Source: Kuschelorhynchus macadamiae (taxonomy: Eukaryota; Arthropoda; Insecta; Coleoptera; Curculionidae). Taken from it: DNA of 64,000 bases. The stretch spans positions 2,516,001 through 2,580,000 of the forward strand of contig JAUTXW010001314.1 of assembly GCA_030620095.1 (NCBI GenBank), written 5' to 3'. This document shows positions 58,167 through 64,000 of this stretch, one piece after another (the first letter of the stretch is position 1; each line of letters opens with the position of its first letter). Position numbers and translations under genes: made by a program. Below the pieces are notes generated by a model. That model did no database searches and was not told the origin of the DNA. It saw only the letters and a list, made by a program, of their open reading frames with translations.

Positions 58167-59252
58167 ACATTTTTAAAATTCTGTCTGTACTAGTTGCTGA
58201 GATATAACACCCCATTTACAGTAAAGTAAAAAGTAGTGAAACGCTTAAATATCGTTAAAACCGCTAAAGTTATGCTCACAATATCCGGCATTTGAGGGTT
58301 TCTGGGCAAGCGGAATTGAAAATTGTATCGGCCCTGTTGCCAGATTTCCCAGTTTTCCGCTACACGTAGTCATTTCCTTATCTTAAATGGAATGCCCCTT
58401 TTATTTCCATTGAAATGAATGACTTTTGAGTTATGAAGGTTATTTTTTATTAAGTGATGTGTTGTGTGTTTAAAACGACAAAAGAGTAAAACCAAGTAAA
58501 CTGAATTGAAAAATTATTTCTAACATTTCTTAAAACGTGCGTATTTATTATTGTAAATCCGTGGTAAATCCGTAGTTTTTAAAGTACAGATGTTTTATTG
58601 GGTACCTATAACAATTTTAAGAAAGAACGGGTAAAACCCTTGGCCTGCTAGCAACTAGACATTTTTTTATTATTTTATTATTATGGATTATATTTGAAAT
58701 ACATCAAATTTGTCTTGGGAAATAAAAATATATTCAGAAAAATTAGAATATATGCATTTTTCCTGTAATAACTGCAAAATATGCATTTAAATACAAAAAT
58801 TGCCAAAATATGCATTTGCATATGCTTTCATGCAAGTGCATATATATCCTAAGCGTAGATAACTAATATACTTATTTATTTTATAATTTTATTAGTTTTT
58901 AAATTAAAAAGGAAAGGAAAATATGACGAAATTTTATATCTTTTATAACCGAATGACAGGGCAGGCAATATATTAAAAATATGTTTTTTGTAAACTTAAG
59001 CATCAGTTCCTTTTTTGTTGATCTATATGCTAACTAGAATTATATAGTCCTTGCAGGATTTGTAGTTTTGTACTAGTATAGATAGGGTAAAAGTGGCAAG
59101 TGAATGTATTAAATAATGGAATAAAGGAGGGCTGAGATTCTTTATTTAATTATTTCATTTTATTTGCAGGACTATTACGATACAAAGTGGATTTCCAGAG
59201 TTTTCAGCTAGAGGATCTAGACAGCGAGGACTTTAACTTAGACGATTATTAA
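29397..59252 (+). CDS. eRF1: eRF1, eukaryotic peptide chain release factor subunit 1, with two alternative last exons
   Basis: eRF1 recognises all three stop codons in the ribosomal A site and triggers peptide release with eRF3. Seven common exons (29397-29482, 42036-42211, 42592-42816, 43598-43842, 44854-44987, 49421-49637, 50722-50869) give 1231 nt, then either exon 8a (51644-51723; 436 aa) or 8b (59170-59252; 437 aa, same length as human). All junctions are GT-AG and in frame. NIKS (residues 61-64), YLCDNKF (125-131) and GGQ (183-185) sit at the human positions. Intron 1 is 12.6 kb and holds a transposon nest. Symbol in Drosophila is eRF1, in human ETF1. Confidence 0.97.
29483..31732 (+). 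other. eRF1 intron 1, left part
   Basis: AT-rich, with no gene recognised. About 31381 has a GGGTGTTTTAAA string like transposon ends. Confidence 0.5.
32106..32497. repeat. Long imperfect palindrome (MITE-like)
   Basis: Arms of about 180 bp meet near 32300. Outer arm words are AATACCAGAGCATA with CAGGGTGGTTC, and the reverse complement at the right end. Inner words are GATTTGAAATGCC and TAGCTCTTCA with complements. ACAGGGTG and CACCCTGTA-like ends suggest a Tc1/mariner-derived fold-back unit. Confidence 0.85.
32674..32851. repeat. Hairpin with ~77-bp near-perfect arms
   Basis: GACAAACAAAAATCTTTTTT at the left end and its reverse complement at the right; also CGCAACTGAATAAAAAT in both arms. 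The central loop of about 25 bases is A/T only. Confidence 0.9.
33002..35844 (-). pseudogene. LINE ORF2: endonuclease and reverse transcriptase, YADD intact, frameshifted
   Basis: 35844-35266 is an endonuclease part with [23 protein letters not shown] and [10 protein letters not shown]. 34939-34391 is the linker. 34359-33883 is RT fingers/palm with [20 protein letters not shown] and [11 protein letters not shown]. 33783-33343 has [11 protein letters not shown]. 33238-33002 is the C-terminus. Frames break near 35266, 34391, 33883 and 33343. The [13 protein letters not shown] equivalent lies in the break at 33883-33783. Confidence 0.88.
35886..36957 (-). pseudogene. LINE ORF1 with PHD-like N-terminus and CCHC zinc knuckles
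   Basis: Starts [20 protein letters not shown], Cys-rich. After a frameshift near 36790 it goes on through a charged linker with RRM-like part ([19 protein letters not shown]). A stop at about 36360 follows. The last frame (36212-35886) carries three knuckles: [27 protein letters not shown] and CVNC. This is the gag-like protein of I/Jockey-group LINEs. Confidence 0.8.
37644..39430 (+). other. eRF1 intron 1, middle part
   Basis: No gene recognised. Contains a tandem pair of about 54 bp (38503-38612). At about 39020 an ATAGGGTGTTAAGTTTTG string again resembles the ends of mariner-type repeats. Confidence 0.5.
38503..38612. repeat. Tandem duplication, two units of about 54 bp
   Basis: GTTACACTTAAAGAGTTTTT and GTTACACTTAAAAGTTTTTT, each followed by GGGTT-CCTGTAT-TTAAAAT-CAAATAA. 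Confidence 0.85.
39430..41800 (-). mobile_element. Decayed LINE fragments in eRF1 intron 1
   Basis: Minus strand 39830-39440 encodes RT pieces ([41 protein letters not shown]). Minus strand 41650-41290 encodes endonuclease-RT linker-like text ([10 protein letters not shown] in one frame). Plus strand 40185-40290 encodes [19 protein letters not shown], an RT palm fragment of another LINE. A (TTTA)n run at 39845-39876 is the tail of a further minus-strand LINE end. All are full of stops. Confidence 0.65.
39845..39876. repeat. (TTTA)n, LINE tail
   Basis: Eight TTTA units, followed on the right by what looks like a LINE 3' UTR in minus orientation. Confidence 0.85.
42036..42211 (+). CDS. eRF1: eRF1 exon 2 (NIKS)
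   Basis: Acceptor TTGTAG, donor GTTTGT. Encodes [19 protein letters not shown] and [18 protein letters not shown] with the stop-codon-reading NIKS loop. Confidence 0.97.
42592..42816 (+). CDS. eRF1: eRF1 exon 3 (YxCxxxF)
   Basis: Acceptor TTTTAG, donor GTAATT. Encodes [14 protein letters not shown] and [17 protein letters not shown], with the second stop-codon-recognition motif. Confidence 0.97.
42817..43597 (+). other. eRF1 intron 3
   Basis: At about 43253-43280 reads ACAGGGTGTTCCATTTAAAA, a mariner-type terminal sequence, followed by a GC-richer 80-bp stretch. A solo transposon end or MITE remnant is likely. Confidence 0.6.
43598..43842 (+). CDS. eRF1: eRF1 exon 4 (GGQ)
   Basis: Encodes [20 protein letters not shown] followed by [11 protein letters not shown], the peptidyl-tRNA hydrolysis motif GGQ. 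Ends FDP with donor GTAAGT. The acceptor is weak (CTAATGTTAAAG, almost no pyrimidine tract); the stronger TTAG upstream at 43559 would bring a stop codon, so only the weak site keeps the frame. Confidence 0.95.
43843..44853 (+). other. eRF1 intron 4
   Basis: AT-rich; nothing recognised. Confidence 0.6.
44854..44987 (+). CDS. eRF1: eRF1 exon 5
   Basis: Acceptor TTTCAG, donor GTAATA. Encodes [20 protein letters not shown] and [10 protein letters not shown], start of domain 3. Confidence 0.97.
45690..46034. repeat. Fold-back element in eRF1 intron 5
   Basis: Left arm 45690-45768 and right arm 45953-46034 are imperfect inverted copies: AACAAGGATACC on the left and GGTATCCTTGTT on the right, GAACATGGCCTG on the left and CAGGCCATGTTC on the right. 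The unit CCTGCAGTATGGCAG next to the loop occurs in direct, not inverted, orientation on both sides. Confidence 0.8.
47828..48499 (-). mobile_element. LINE fragment, C-terminal part of RT ORF
   Basis: Minus strand reads [31 protein letters not shown], then [20 protein letters not shown] and [11 protein letters not shown], the ordered C-terminal motifs of Jockey-type ORF2. A frame break lies at about 48250. Ends near 47828 with KEMKK. Confidence 0.85.
48500..49060 (+). mobile_element. LINE fragment on the opposite strand, C-terminal part of RT ORF
   Basis: Plus strand reads [19 protein letters not shown], then [16 protein letters not shown] (about 48718), the same region of a different ORF2. 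It abuts the minus-strand fragment head to head at about 48500. Confidence 0.7.
49421..49637 (+). CDS. eRF1: eRF1 exon 6
   Basis: Acceptor TTTTTAG, donor GTAATC. Encodes [20 protein letters not shown] and [16 protein letters not shown]. Confidence 0.97.
49638..50721 (+). other. eRF1 intron 6
   Basis: AT-rich, nothing recognised. Confidence 0.6.
50722..50869 (+). CDS. eRF1: eRF1 exon 7, last common exon
   Basis: Acceptor TTTTTAG, donor GTCAGT. Encodes [20 protein letters not shown] to FVRGFGGIG, ending in phase 1 (split Gly codon), which both last exons complete. Confidence 0.97.
50870..51643 (+). other. eRF1 intron before exon 8a
   Basis: A 774-base intron. A GC-richer stretch at 51270-51360 stands out, but no feature can be named. 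Confidence 0.6.
51644..51723 (+). CDS. eRF1: eRF1 alternative last exon 8a (proximal)
   Basis: Acceptor ACATCAG after a moderate pyrimidine tract. Completes the split Gly, then [20 protein letters not shown] and DLDDY, stop TAA at 51721. This is the conserved eRF1 C-terminus, with the ILRY segment that in human contacts eRF3 and an acidic DLDDY tail. No AATAAA follows closely; ATTAAA occurs about 270 bp downstream. Encodes a 436-residue product. Codons differ from exon 8b at most shared residues. Confidence 0.93.
51724..53940 (+). other. 3' UTR of the 8a form and/or intron before exon 8b
   Basis: Contains ATTAAA at about 51990 and 52240, and the G-rich tract at 52333-52350. No coding exon recognised. 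Confidence 0.5.
52333..52350 (+). promoter_or_regulatory. G-rich tract (MAZ-like, possible pause site)
   Basis: Reads GGGGAGGGGGTTGAGGGG, in a 30-base purine-rich run on the RNA-like strand, 610 bases after the 8a stop. G5AG5 MAZ sites are known to slow Pol II and aid polyadenylation. Role here is inferred only. Confidence 0.35.
54746..55900 (-). pseudogene. hAT transposase (DUF659 plus dimerisation domain), broken
   Basis: From right to left: 55900-55712 with [11 protein letters not shown] (first catalytic Asp), 55733-55545 with [16 protein letters not shown] and [12 protein letters not shown], 55564-55268 with [18 protein letters not shown], and 54955-54746 with [20 protein letters not shown], the dimerisation motif. 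Frames change between blocks. The N-terminal part is cut off by the insertion at about 55904. Confidence 0.85.
55904..58102 (+). mobile_element. Tc1/mariner-like transposon (DD41D) inserted in the hAT, composite ends
   Basis: Inverted repeats of about 200 bp run 56192-56390 and 57843-58042. They contain GGGACACCCTGTATA on the left and TATACAGGGTGTCCC on the right. Outside them the two flanks differ: the left extends to CAGGATGTCC at 55904 after TA, the right to AACACCCTG at 58102 before TA. So the true ends, or a recombination between related elements, are uncertain. The transposase gene lies between the repeats. Confidence 0.75.
56504..57586 (+). pseudogene. DD41D Tc1/mariner transposase gene with one intron and one internal stop
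   Basis: Exon 1 56504-56610 starts [20 protein letters not shown] 54-bp GT-AG intron (56611-56664) follows, then exon 2 from 56665 to the stop at 57584-57586. Joined, it gives 341 codons plus stop, with [20 protein letters not shown] (DUF4817-like helix-turn-helix), [17 protein letters not shown] and [17 protein letters not shown]. All three catalytic Asp residues are present, with 41 residues between the second and third. The sole defect I see is a TAG at 56939-56941 (about codon 128). Spacing and motifs match DD41D-type elements. Confidence 0.88.
58103..58163. repeat. (TA)n microsatellite at the end of the transposon
   Basis: About 30 TA units, starting directly after CACCCTG, where the TA target of the element would be. 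Confidence 0.97.
58170..58440. other. Probable remnant of another mariner-type terminal repeat
   Basis: Has GCTGAGATATAACACCCCAT and, on the right, TTAAATGGAATGCCCC, patterns of long mariner terminal repeats in this window. No matching partner found. Confidence 0.45.
59170..59252 (+). CDS. eRF1: eRF1 alternative last exon 8b (distal)
   Basis: Acceptor TTTGCAG after a T-rich tract. Completes the split Gly, then [20 protein letters not shown] and FNLDDY, stop TAA at 59250. AATAAA lies at 59444-59449. Encodes a 437-residue product. Lies 7.4 kb downstream of 8a, with a hAT/mariner nest between. Confidence 0.93.
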
Positions 59253-62200
59253 ATACTTTTAAATATCATTATTAAATTGATTCCTAGCAGTTGGAGTGGT
59301 GCCCTCTTAAAAGTGCGCGATTCCTTTCATCCTCACACAGTTTAAAAAATTAGAACAGTATGTTATGATAAAATTGTTGCATATTTTGTATGACTCATTT
59401 AAATTAAAAAGATGTTTGTTATCTGCAGATTCTATTATATAAAAATAAATTGCAATTTTAGTTTATTAAACAATTTTTTTTATTGTTACTTTTAATTATT
59501 ATCTGTTATTTATTTTATATGGAGATGTAATGACTGGAGTCAGATTTCTGCTCAAAAATCATGACATATTTTGATTTTGCTGTTAGAATTTATTAAAATT
59601 AAACTTTTGTTGATTTTAATTTTATTATAAGTAAAAGGTAAGAAATTATAAGAGGAAAATTCAACTTTCAAGGAAAAGAAATAATACAATTTCATTAATT
59701 GTTCATTAAGAAACTGCTCTATTTTGTCCCTACTTCTCTGCAGATGAATTCATTTTAAATTTACTAAGTGACAAAAATAGCACACAACTTAAATGATCAA
59801 AATTTTCAATACTGCGTCTTATATTAAGGTGGTTTCCAAAGTATGTTAACCTTTGAACACATTATAAATTGGTAATTATACAGACAAAAGTTATGATGTA
59901 ATTGATGTGTTAAATGTGTGTGATGCTCTGCAATAAATTTAAACTACGTAGGTGATGAATGGTTGTGGTGAAACTAAATAACAAGCTTAAAAGCTTTTTC
60001 AGTGCTGGAGTAATTAGTAATTTCCTTAGTTAAAGTAATGGTTTACGAATAGCAATTTCAGCTGAAACTCGTGAAAGTGCCTTAGACAACATGAAATAAT
60101 TTTTTTATTCGTAATACTTTTTTATAATTCCATCAAACGTTTCTTGTATCCTAAATACCTTTCATTGTCTATCCCTAAGTGTATTAAATTTGAGATTGGT
60201 CATGTAAATCAAAAATTGATGAATTTAACTTAGAGTTGTGGATGTACTATTTTTTTGTCACTTAGTTTCATTACCATTTAATATAATTTTTGGAAAATGA
60301 AAGAGTAAATGTTGTTCATATTAATTATAAAATATAGATATAATTTTGCTTATATGTTGAAGAAGGCATTTTTATGTTTGGATAATAAACACCATAGTTC
60401 AGTGTCTTAAGAGTTTCATGTTATATTGATTATTTTATATGTTCTCAAAAATAACTTTTTATACCGAAATGGCAAGGCAAAATGCTTCCCTTTGATGATA
60501 CATGTAATAGAATCTTTTACAGACTTGAGATTCCTCTAGCTGGAGGTATGTTTTTGTTAATAAAATTACATTCCTTCATTAGTGTTGGTTACTACTCTTA
60601 CGAAAGCTATGAGTAGTTTTAATTATATAGTTCCAAATTTGAAATATCGTTTTTGACAAAAAATCTGAAGATTCTTTAGGATATAAGAAATTTGTTTGCA
60701 GTTTTCCACTACTAAATATTGTGAGTTCAAAATTGTAATATCATATTAACCATAATTTAAAATAGGTCTGCATATATATTTATAATTTTCAATATATTTT
60801 AATGAAGGTGTAATTGTAAAGACAAATAAAATTTTTATAAACAAAATTTTACATACTAGTTTAATTTACTTTAGTTTATATAGTTAATTTCTGCTTCATT
60901 GTAGATTATATGTGAGGGAATTTAGTTGTGATGTTCAACTAAAGTTAGTCAAATGAAAAATATATAGTTTTCAAAGTGGCAGGCTGGAAAGGTTGGCATT
61001 TGCCGACGATCTAAACCATATATAGAAGTTGCTCAAATTGAAACCCCTCACCATTTATTATTGACTCTCAATTGTGATATTTTAGTTAGAGTTTAGCATA
61101 TTTGGGGCTGAAATTTTGAAGGAATTTTCGATTTTTAATCTTAATCCTATTGACTCCTGAAAATCCTAAATTTGAACATTGTGAGTTCGAGCTGGCCACA
61201 AGATAGTCTTAAGTTGGTTTGAGAACCTGTTTGAATAATTTGCTGTTGCAAAATATCTAGATATTTCAGACGGGTTAGAGCTAGGACTTTTAATCGAAGG
61301 ATGTTAATTCGGTAAATCACTGGTCTCGACAATATTTTTTTTTCTGCTGCTTCTACAAGGACTTGGAGGCTATTAATTGTTATAGCGAATAAAAACTTTG
61401 GTCCTGTTTTCTCTGGTTTGGATTATTGAGTTATTTATAATATAGGTGGGTTTCGATTAAAATATGATTTATTAAAATTAGTCAAATATACCTGAATATC
61501 CCAAAGTGGCTCACAAAAGAAAAGTTAAAGCTCAATCTGTACGATTTTATTTTTTAACCAAATTTACATAAAGATGAAACTGCAAAAAAATGTCAACAGA
61601 TGGGCAAGCAAAAAGTGGTTTAAAAAAACTAAACTAATTTAAAGGCTAAAACAAGCATTACGATTAAGAATGAATCAAACTACAAAATATCTTTGTTTTA
61701 AAAAAGATCACTTTGTAGTATTTTGGCACATATGAAGTCATGTTAATTTTCAAAATTTGTGAGTTTGTTGACATAAGAAAATTAGTTGTGGGCTTTGGAA
61801 TGCAACTTCTAATTCGTCCATTGCGATTCGTCTAAGACACGAAATATTTCATGTGTTCGGTTTTAAACGATTTATTGTGAGTTTCGATGAATTTAGTTCT
61901 CTATTGAATAACCATTTTATGAATATCAACATACGTCATCAAGAAAAAAATTGGAATACTGGATTAGTTCATATTAGAAACCCTATTACCGCTTAAGTTT
62001 GTTTGCATAAAAGATATATTGTGAATATGAGCAAGGCAAGGAACATCGCCTGTGTAGTAACAGACGGGTCAAATATGATAATTAAACTAGCAGATTGTTG
62101 ATCCTAGTCAACAATTGTGCGTAACTCGTGTAATACAGTCGGCAATAATACATACAGTTGTAAGAAGAGAACAACTACTCAACAGGTGTAGAACCAGGAA

Positions 62201-63331
62201 GATGATTTTAGTAACAGGTTTAATTCTAACGAAGTTTTGTCATACAGCAGTATTATTCTTGGTGTATTATTTGTGCCTGGTTAGTATAAATAGCTGTAAT
62301 CAAACAGCAAATTAATAAAATGTGTTACAAATCAGATGAAAGTACATTGTTGCAATATTTTCATCATTTTAGGGTTTACTTAACCAACTTCTGGATTATT
62401 ATTGAATATTTAGCGAAAAAGATTCCTAAATATTATGCAGAAAAAATAATGTCCATAAATGTTCATCAACAATCTGAAGTAAATTTTGTAAAGAAGTATA
62501 TATCTGAAAAATTTATTAGACACAATACTGAGAAAATATCGACCAAGTACCTATAATGGATAGTAAGAAAATCATAAATTCACCTAAAATAGGACGAAGA
62601 AATGAAATATATATTAATACTGAGGACTTTCTTATAAAATGACATAGATTTATTTTCATAAGGTTTCATTGATGTTGGTAATATTTCTGCTTAGATATGT
62701 TAGTATTTGCTGAAAATATGTATATTTTAAATATTACAACTGTTATTTATTATTTGCTTTTTGCAATAAAAAATATATTTAAGCTTTTTCTTAAGAGTTT
62801 AGTTTAAACTTTACTTTAACCTATAATAGAAATGAGTTGACAAGCAAACTCAACAGCCAGTCAAGTTCACTCCAAGGTGGGGCCAAGTTGAACAACACAG
62901 GTGTTTTTTTCTTACCTCAAACTTATAAAAAAAGAAAATATTACTTCACATGGATTAGTACACATCTATACCAATACCATTTAATGTATTAGCACTCATT
63001 TTGTCATCTCAGAATTGTAGAGTTTGCCTTTTAAAATTCAAAATTCATCAACTTTATCTCATTTTAAGGTATGAACACATTCCATGAATAAATATTGATG
63101 GTTTTTAGTATAATAATGTGTCAGGTGTTGTGTATCAAAATTATTCCCACAAATTATAGACATATTCCAGTTATGCATACAAGTAAATGTATTTAAAATA
63201 AATATATGCCAACTTTTTTAAATGATTTGCTTAACAATTTAAATAAAAATAATTAAAGCTACATATCACTAAATTAAAGGTAAGTATAATGATCATAAAT
63301 TTCCATTCCACAAAATCCAATAAAAAAGATT
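59253..63331. other. eRF1 3' UTR and intergenic region up to the CHMP7-like gene
   Basis: About 4 kb, AT-rich, no conserved coding exon recognised on either strand. 62096-62340 may be a solo LTR: it starts TGTTGATCC and has a TATAAATAG box at about 62285 and AATAAAAT at about 62314; I found no flanking duplication. Confidence 0.5.
59444..59449 (+). promoter_or_regulatory. eRF1: Candidate polyadenylation signal of the eRF1 8b transcript
   Basis: AATAAA about 190 bases after the exon 8b stop, in a T-rich setting. Confidence 0.55.
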
Positions 63332-63571
63332 TTAAAGAGCTTCCTGAACAGAAACAGGACTTATTGGAACATCAGGTAAATCGATTTTCAGCTTATTGAA
63401 TTCTTTTTCTAGATCATCACTTATTCCACTGTTATCATTTGGGGGTTGATCTTGATCTATGGTATCGGATTTCAAAAGATCTTCTAACTCCTGTTCTAAG
63501 GATGTAGTATCATCATCACCTGTTGGAGGACGGGCTAATGCAGATTGAATATCCTCATTTACATCCAAAGC
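63332..63571 (-). CDS. CHMP7: Last coding exon of a CHMP7-like gene (partial)
   Basis: Acceptor TTTCTTTAG, exon from 63571 to the stop at 63334-63332, 79 codons. It reads ALDVNEDIQSALARPPTGD, TSLEQELEDLLKSD and SGISDDLEKEFNKLKIDLPD. The pair of motifs 'LExELxxLL' followed by 'ISDxxLExEhxxLxh' matches the C-terminal region of human CHMP7, an ESCRT-III protein for nuclear-envelope sealing and endosomal sorting. Acidic and without a globular domain. Other ESCRT-III/Snf7 proteins share such tails, so the subfamily is likely but not certain. The rest of the gene is off the right edge. Confidence 0.62.
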   Translation of the reverse strand, partial: ALDVNEDIQSALARPPTGDDDTTSLEQELEDLLKSDTIDQDQPPNDNSGISDDLEKEFNKLKIDLPDVPISPVSVQEAL

Positions 63572-64000
63572 CTAAAGAAATATTAATGTAAATTTAATAG
63601 TACCCAAACTTCCATATTAATAATTGATTTTTCACATATTTACAAACATGAACCATTACACATGAGCTTTCCTTAATTATAAATAAAAGGGAAAGCTTAA
63701 TGAAAAATATATTAGGTATCCTAAAAAGTTAAAACCAATTACCATCCGAGCCAAATTTGAATACATTTGGGGTGTGTGAAATAGTTTTTTTTTAAGTAGA
63801 CCTATATTGGTGCAAGAATTACATTTTGATTTTTTTCTAAATTACACTGCCTGTAAACATCTAATTTAATAATATAACAAGGTGCTGTTATTTGAATATG
63901 AAGCAATATACCCTAACCATTCTTTAGGATTAGCAATTTTCTAAATGTTTTAAGACTGCAGGCACACCAATTATTTGTGCCCAAGCGCCTTTGATTGTTC
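63572..64000 (-). other. Intron of the CHMP7-like gene
   Basis: No further coding exon recognised on the minus strand. Confidence 0.5.

Larger units (their letters stand above)
53941..58856 (-). mobile_element. hAT transposon (DUF659 type) between eRF1 exons 8a and 8b
   Basis: Ends are AGGCTTAGGATA at 53941 and TATCCTAAGCGT at 58856 (11 of 12 bases inverted), with subterminal arrays of TATGCA/TGCATAT words at both ends (53955-54035; 58745-58845). Flanks TTATAACT and AGATAACT match at 6 of 8 bases, consistent with an aged 8-bp target duplication. Minus-strand frames encode a decayed transposase. A Tc1/mariner-type element is inserted within it. Confidence 0.82.

Noticed and set aside
1..64000. 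CRISPR arrays, bacterial operons, tRNA or rRNA genes
   Set aside because: No regularly spaced repeats, no B-box-like tRNA core and no rRNA sequence seen; the DNA is clearly eukaryotic nuclear.

Overview
The window is AT-rich nuclear DNA from an insect (a beetle or another genome rich in DUF4817-type Tc1/mariner elements is my guess, not proven). Evidence is GT-AG introns of a few hundred bases to more than 10 kb, and arthropod-type Tc1/mariner, hAT and non-LTR elements nested in one another. Most of the short open frames are transposon debris or chance.

Three host genes can be read. (1) COG7, minus strand, from its ATG at 24430 leftwards to 5989 in seven coding exons (590 codons); the C-terminal exons lie off the left edge. 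The start codon sits alone at the end of exon 1. (2) eRF1, the eukaryotic translation termination factor, plus strand, seven common exons from 29397 to 50869, followed by TWO alternative last exons: 8a at 51644-51723 and 8b at 59170-59252. Each joins in frame to exon 7 and gives a 436- or 437-residue protein with NIKS, YxCxxxF and GGQ motifs intact. (3) The last coding exon of a gene resembling CHMP7 (ESCRT-III), minus strand, 63571-63332, tail-to-tail with eRF1. COG7 and eRF1 are head-to-head, about 5 kb apart.

Mobile elements by region. 650-5830: a Tc1/mariner-like element with about 440-bp terminal inverted repeats, split by a hAT element (2085-4896) with a perfect 8-bp target duplication. 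12.4-13.4 kb: two LINE 3' ends, tail-outward. 14.8-22.4 kb (COG7 intron 3): a LINE with a PHD-like/coiled-coil/SGNH-like ORF1, split by two other LINEs on the opposite strand. 31733-37641 (eRF1 intron 1): a long-TIR mariner-type element holding a 4-kb LINE and two long palindromes. 39.4-41.8 kb and 47.8-49.0 kb: decayed LINE pieces. 53941-58856 (between the two eRF1 last exons): a DUF659-type hAT containing a DD41D Tc1/mariner element whose intron-containing transposase gene has a single internal stop.

The most interesting signal is the pair of eRF1 terminal exons: they encode near-identical starts (the eRF3-contacting segment) with largely different codons, then different acidic tails that both end in LDDY, which points to an old exon duplication with both copies kept under selection. 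A MAZ-like G-rich tract lies about 0.6 kb after exon 8a.
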